A stretch of DNA of 64,000 nucleotides from MM2 sp035460165 (GTDB lineage Bacteria > Pseudomonadota > Gammaproteobacteria > Burkholderiales > Methylophilaceae): contig DATHWW010000013.1 of NCBI GenBank assembly GCA_035460165.1, forward strand, positions 62,001 to 126,000, given 5' to 3'. This document shows positions 61,382 to 64,000 of this stretch, one piece after another. The position numbers were made by a program, and so were the translations under genes. The number at the start of each line of letters is the position of its first letter. Position 1 is the stretch's first letter. Below the pieces are notes generated by a model. It was not told the origin of the DNA and ran no database searches. It saw only the letters and a program-made list of their open reading frames with translations.

Positions 61382-62401
61382 ATGAAGGTGCTTGTCACCG
61401 GCACGGCCGGATTCATCGGTAACGCGCTTGCCATTCGCTTGCTGGAGCGCGGCGACGAAGTCATCGGCGTCGATAACGTCAACGATTATTACGACGTGCG
61501 GCTGAAAGAGGCCAGGCTGGAGCGCATCAGGAACCATCCCGGCTTTACTGAGGTCCGGGCGGGCCTGCAGGATCGCGCGGCAATGGAGGATTTGTTTTCG
61601 CAATACAAGCCGCAGCGCGTCGTCAATCTTGCCGCCCAGGCCGGCGTGCGTTATTCGCTCAAGAATCCTTACGCCTATGTCGACTCCAACCTGCTCGGTT
61701 TCGTCAATATCCTGGAAGGCTGCCGCCATCACGCAGTGGAGCATCTGGTGTATGCCTCGTCCAGCTCGGTTTACGGCGCCAACACGCGCATGCCGTTTTC
61801 GGTGCATGACAATGTCGATCATCCGGTCAGCCTGTATGCCGCCAGCAAAAAGGCCAATGAGCTGATGGCCCATACCTACAGCCATCTCTATGGTATACCG
61901 ACTACCGGGCTTAGATTCTTTACCGTGTACGGCCCATGGGGTCGGCCAGACATGGCTTACTTTTCCTTCACCCGCGATATTCTCGAAGGTCGCGCCATCA
62001 ATGTGTTTAATCATGGCGACATGCAGCGCGACTTTACTTATATCGACGACATCGTCGAGGGCGTTGTGCGCGCGCTCGACAAGGTGCCGCAAGGCGACTC
62101 GAATTGGAGTGGGGATGCGCCGGACCCGAGTTCGAGCAGGGCGCCCTACAAGCTATACAACATAGGCAACAATAACCCGGTAAAGCTGATGCATATGATC
62201 GAGGTGCTGGAACGCAATCTGGAGAAAACCGCCGTGAAGAATTTTCTGCCGATGCAGCCAGGCGACGTGCCGGCGACTTATGCCGATGTGGATGACTTGA
62301 TGCGCGATGTTGGTTTCAAACCGGCCACCAGCATCGAAGATGGCTTGAAGCAGTTTACCGACTGGTACCAGGCCTTCTACGGCAGCGATACCAGCCGGTA
62401 A
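61382..62401 (+). CDS. NAD-dependent epimerase, UDP-glucuronate 4-epimerase type
   Basis: A 339-residue extended short-chain dehydrogenase. The NAD motif is V-T-G-T-A-G-F-I-G near residue 5 and the catalytic Tyr-Lys is in S-L-Y-A-A-S-K-K near residue 152, with S-S-S-S-V-Y-G near residue 129. N-D-Y-Y-D-V-R-L-K near residue 36 and R-F-F-T-V-Y-G-P-W-G-R-P-D near residue 183 are typical of UDP-glucuronate epimerases, which supply galacturonate for polysaccharide. ATG 61382 preferred; one 6 codons upstream is possible. It converges on ugd, which makes its likely substrate. Confidence 0.92.
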   Translation: MKVLVTGTAGFIGNALAIRLLERGDEVIGVDNVNDYYDVRLKEARLERIRNHPGFTEVRAGLQDRAAMEDLFSQYKPQRVVNLAAQAGVRYSLKNPYAYVDSNLLGFVNILEGCRHHAVEHLVYASSSSVYGANTRMPFSVHDNVDHPVSLYAASKKANELMAHTYSHLYGIPTTGLRFFTVYGPWGRPDMAYFSFTRDILEGRAINVFNHGDMQRDFTYIDDIVEGVVRALDKVPQGDSNWSGDAPDPSSSRAPYKLYNIGNNNPVKLMHMIEVLERNLEKTAVKNFLPMQPGDVPATYADVDDLMRDVGFKPATSIEDGLKQFTDWYQAFYGSDTSR

Positions 62402-62408
62402 TCCTCAT

Positions 62409-63731
62409 TTAGCGACGGCCTATCGCGGAGTATTCGAGGCCGTACGATTTGACGATGCTGGGCGTGTACATATTGCGTCCATCGAAGATCGCCGGGGTTC
62501 TTAGCGTGGCCTTGATCCTGGCGAAGTCCGGTGCACGGAATTCCTTCCATTCGGTGACAATTGCCAACGCATCCGCGCCTTCGAGCGCCGCCATGGGGTT
62601 ATCCGCATAGCGCAGGCGGACGTCGTCGCCGAAAATGCGGCGCGATTCGTCCATCGCGACGGGGTCGTAGGCCGTGATGGTGGCGCCCATATCCCAAAGC
62701 CCTTGGATAAAGACGCGGCTTGATGCCTCGCGCATGTCGTCGGTATTGGGTTTGAAAGCCAATCCCCATAGCGCGAAGTGCTTGCCTTTGAGGTCGCCAT
62801 CGAAGCGCAAGGCGATCTTGTCCAGCAGGACGCGCTTCTGTGCTTCGTTGGCCTCTTCCACCGCATTCAGTACCTTGAGCGGCTGCCCGATGGCCTCGGC
62901 AGTGCGGATCAGCGCCTGCACGTCCTTGGGGAAGCAGGAGCCGCCATAGCCGCAGCCGGGGTAGAGGAAGTGATAACCGATGCGCGGATCGGAGCCGATG
63001 CCGAGCCGTACCTGTTCGATGTCGGCGCCCAGTTTGTCGGCCAGGTTGGCCAGTTCGTTCATGAAGGAAATGCGCGTGGCCAGCATGCAATTGGCGGCAT
63101 ATTTGGTTAGTTCGGCGCTACGGATGTCCATCAGCACCAGGCGGTCGTGGTTGCGGTTAAACGGTGCATAGACTTCGCGCAACAAGGCAATAGCGCGCTC
63201 GTCTTCGGCCCCCACAACGATGCGATCCGGGCGCATGAAATCTTCGACAGCCGCACCCTCCTTCAGGAACTCGGGGTTGGATGCCACGGCAAAAGGAATG
63301 TCAGCGCCGCGCGCCTTCAATTCTGCCGTCATGGCCGCTTTTACTTTGTCCGCCGTGCCGACCGGCACCGTGCTCTTGTCGACCACTACCTTGAATTCGG
63401 TCATATGCTTGGCGATGCTGCGGGCGGCGGCGGTGACATATTGCAGATCGGCGGAACCGTCCTCATCCGGCGGCGTACCGACGGCAATGAATTGCACCTG
63501 GCCCCAGGCCACGCTTTCTTCCACGTTGGTAGTGAACCGCAACCGACCGGCGGCGACGTTGCGCTGCACCATTTCAAGCAAGCCGGGTTCGTGAATGGGA
63601 ATTCCGCCGGTATTCAGGATCTCGATCTTGCGCGGGTCGAGGTCGAGACATAGTACGTCGTTGCCGACCTCTGCCAGGCAGGTGCCGGTCACCAAGCCTA
63701 CATAGCCGGTGCCGATGACGCTTATTTTCAT
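62409..63731 (-). CDS. ugd: UDP-glucose 6-dehydrogenase
   Basis: A 440-residue enzyme oxidising UDP-glucose to UDP-glucuronate with two NAD+. The Rossmann motif G-T-G-Y-V-G-L-V-T-G is near residue 7, the catalytic Cys is in G-G-S-C-F-P-K-D near residue 264, and F-L-K-E-G-A-A-V-E-D-F near residue 157 is also conserved. Its product is the substrate of the convergent epimerase, so the two probably serve one surface polysaccharide or LPS-core pathway. Confidence 0.96.
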   Translation of the reverse strand: MKISVIGTGYVGLVTGTCLAEVGNDVLCLDLDPRKIEILNTGGIPIHEPGLLEMVQRNVAAGRLRFTTNVEESVAWGQVQFIAVGTPPDEDGSADLQYVTAAARSIAKHMTEFKVVVDKSTVPVGTADKVKAAMTAELKARGADIPFAVASNPEFLKEGAAVEDFMRPDRIVVGAEDERAIALLREVYAPFNRNHDRLVLMDIRSAELTKYAANCMLATRISFMNELANLADKLGADIEQVRLGIGSDPRIGYHFLYPGCGYGGSCFPKDVQALIRTAEAIGQPLKVLNAVEEANEAQKRVLLDKIALRFDGDLKGKHFALWGLAFKPNTDDMREASSRVFIQGLWDMGATITAYDPVAMDESRRIFGDDVRLRYADNPMAALEGADALAIVTEWKEFRAPDFARIKATLRTPAIFDGRNMYTPSIVKSYGLEYSAIGRR

Positions 63732-63954
63732 GATGTTTTAGTCTCCTGATCAATAAATGAATTGAATGCGACGGAAACAGACTTGACATCCGGTTTTGGC
63801 GCACGTCGCCAAGAGTGCCGTTGAGTTGGAGTCTGCTGGATAAGTGTCTGTTTTTGAATGGTCCGAATGGATTTTAAATGTGAGCTTAGGTGCTTGAATA
63901 CGGGTTGGTCCGTATTTTCGCATACAATTCATCCTTTTCCAGAACACAGCTTCC

Positions 63955-64000
63955 ATGAAGTTCGCCTTCGTCATTTTCAAATACTTCCCGTTTGGCGGCG
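63955..64000 (+). CDS. waaG: Start of a WaaG-like LPS glucosyltransferase (cut by the window)
   Basis: Only the first 15 codons are in the window: M-K-F-A-F-V-I-F-K-Y-F-P-F-G-G. This closely matches the N-terminus of WaaG/RfaG-type lipopolysaccharide core glucosyltransferases, and the position near waaC supports it. No strong ribosome-binding site is seen (ACACAGCTTCC). Confidence 0.65.
   Translation, partial: MKFAFVIFKYFPFGG

Overview
The window looks like chromosome of a betaproteobacterium, most likely in or near the Nitrosomonadales/Gallionellaceae. This is inferred from gene content and order (ftsY-ftsE-ftsX, grpE-dnaK-dnaJ, ispE-tRNA-Gln-prs-rplY-pth-ychF, lolB next to a TPR gene, ubiE-ubiJ-ubiB, waaC/waaG) and a GC-rich backbone; no database search was possible. 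Most backbone genes are housekeeping genes packed in tight operons, often with 4-base overlaps and, unusually often, TTG starts.

Layout. 0.4-3.7 kb: SRPBCC protein, FAD-Rieske oxidoreductase, topoisomerase IB. 3.7-4.9 kb: an AT-richer patch that reads as two decayed integron gene cassettes (one attC-like site, one half site), the second fused to a frameshifted peroxiredoxin. 4.9-8.2 kb: a two-gene ovothiol operon (ovoA and an overlapping PLP lyase, probable ovoB). 8.4-10.6 kb: a chemoreceptor of unusual topology. 10.87-20.93 kb: a ~10-kb genomic island inserted in the 3' end of a tRNA-Met(CAU) gene. It has a 29-bp direct repeat, symmetric candidate integrase arm sites, a tyrosine integrase, a serine recombinase, a predicted toxin-antitoxin pair (HTH-ImmA/IrrE with DUF4411 PIN), an HNH endonuclease, umuDC, a nuclease, an XRE regulator and membrane or lipoprotein genes of unknown role. 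The island moved the tRNA gene away from its own terminator.

21-31.9 kb: translation and envelope genes (ychF, pth, rplY, prs, tRNA-Gln, ispE, lolB, TPR), then a GldA/F/G-like ABC operon with a DUF4340 protein. 31.9-32.16 kb: a nested inverted-repeat element whose right terminal repeat supplies the ribosome-binding site of mutM. 33-41 kb: SSS transporter, HDOD protein, ubiquinone genes (ubiB, ubiJ, ubiE), dynamin-like GTPase, ccoS and an overlooked 31-residue membrane protein. 41-45.6 kb: rpoH with a CIRCE-like operator, a second chemoreceptor and a sorbosone dehydrogenase-like lipoprotein. 45.6-55 kb: ftsXEY, paired M16 peptidases, rsmD, coaD, ferredoxin, mtfA, gloA and small envelope proteins. 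55-59 kb: dnaJ, dnaK and grpE, with sigma-32-type promoters before grpE and dnaK. 59-64 kb: an amber-interrupted calcium-binding-type gene, then LPS/polysaccharide genes (waaC, nucleotide-sugar epimerase, ugd, and the start of waaG at the edge).

The observations most worth follow-up are the island's att architecture, the structured element before mutM, the CIRCE-like site at rpoH, the integron-cassette remnants, the hairpin over the recombinase start, and the small unannotated membrane protein.
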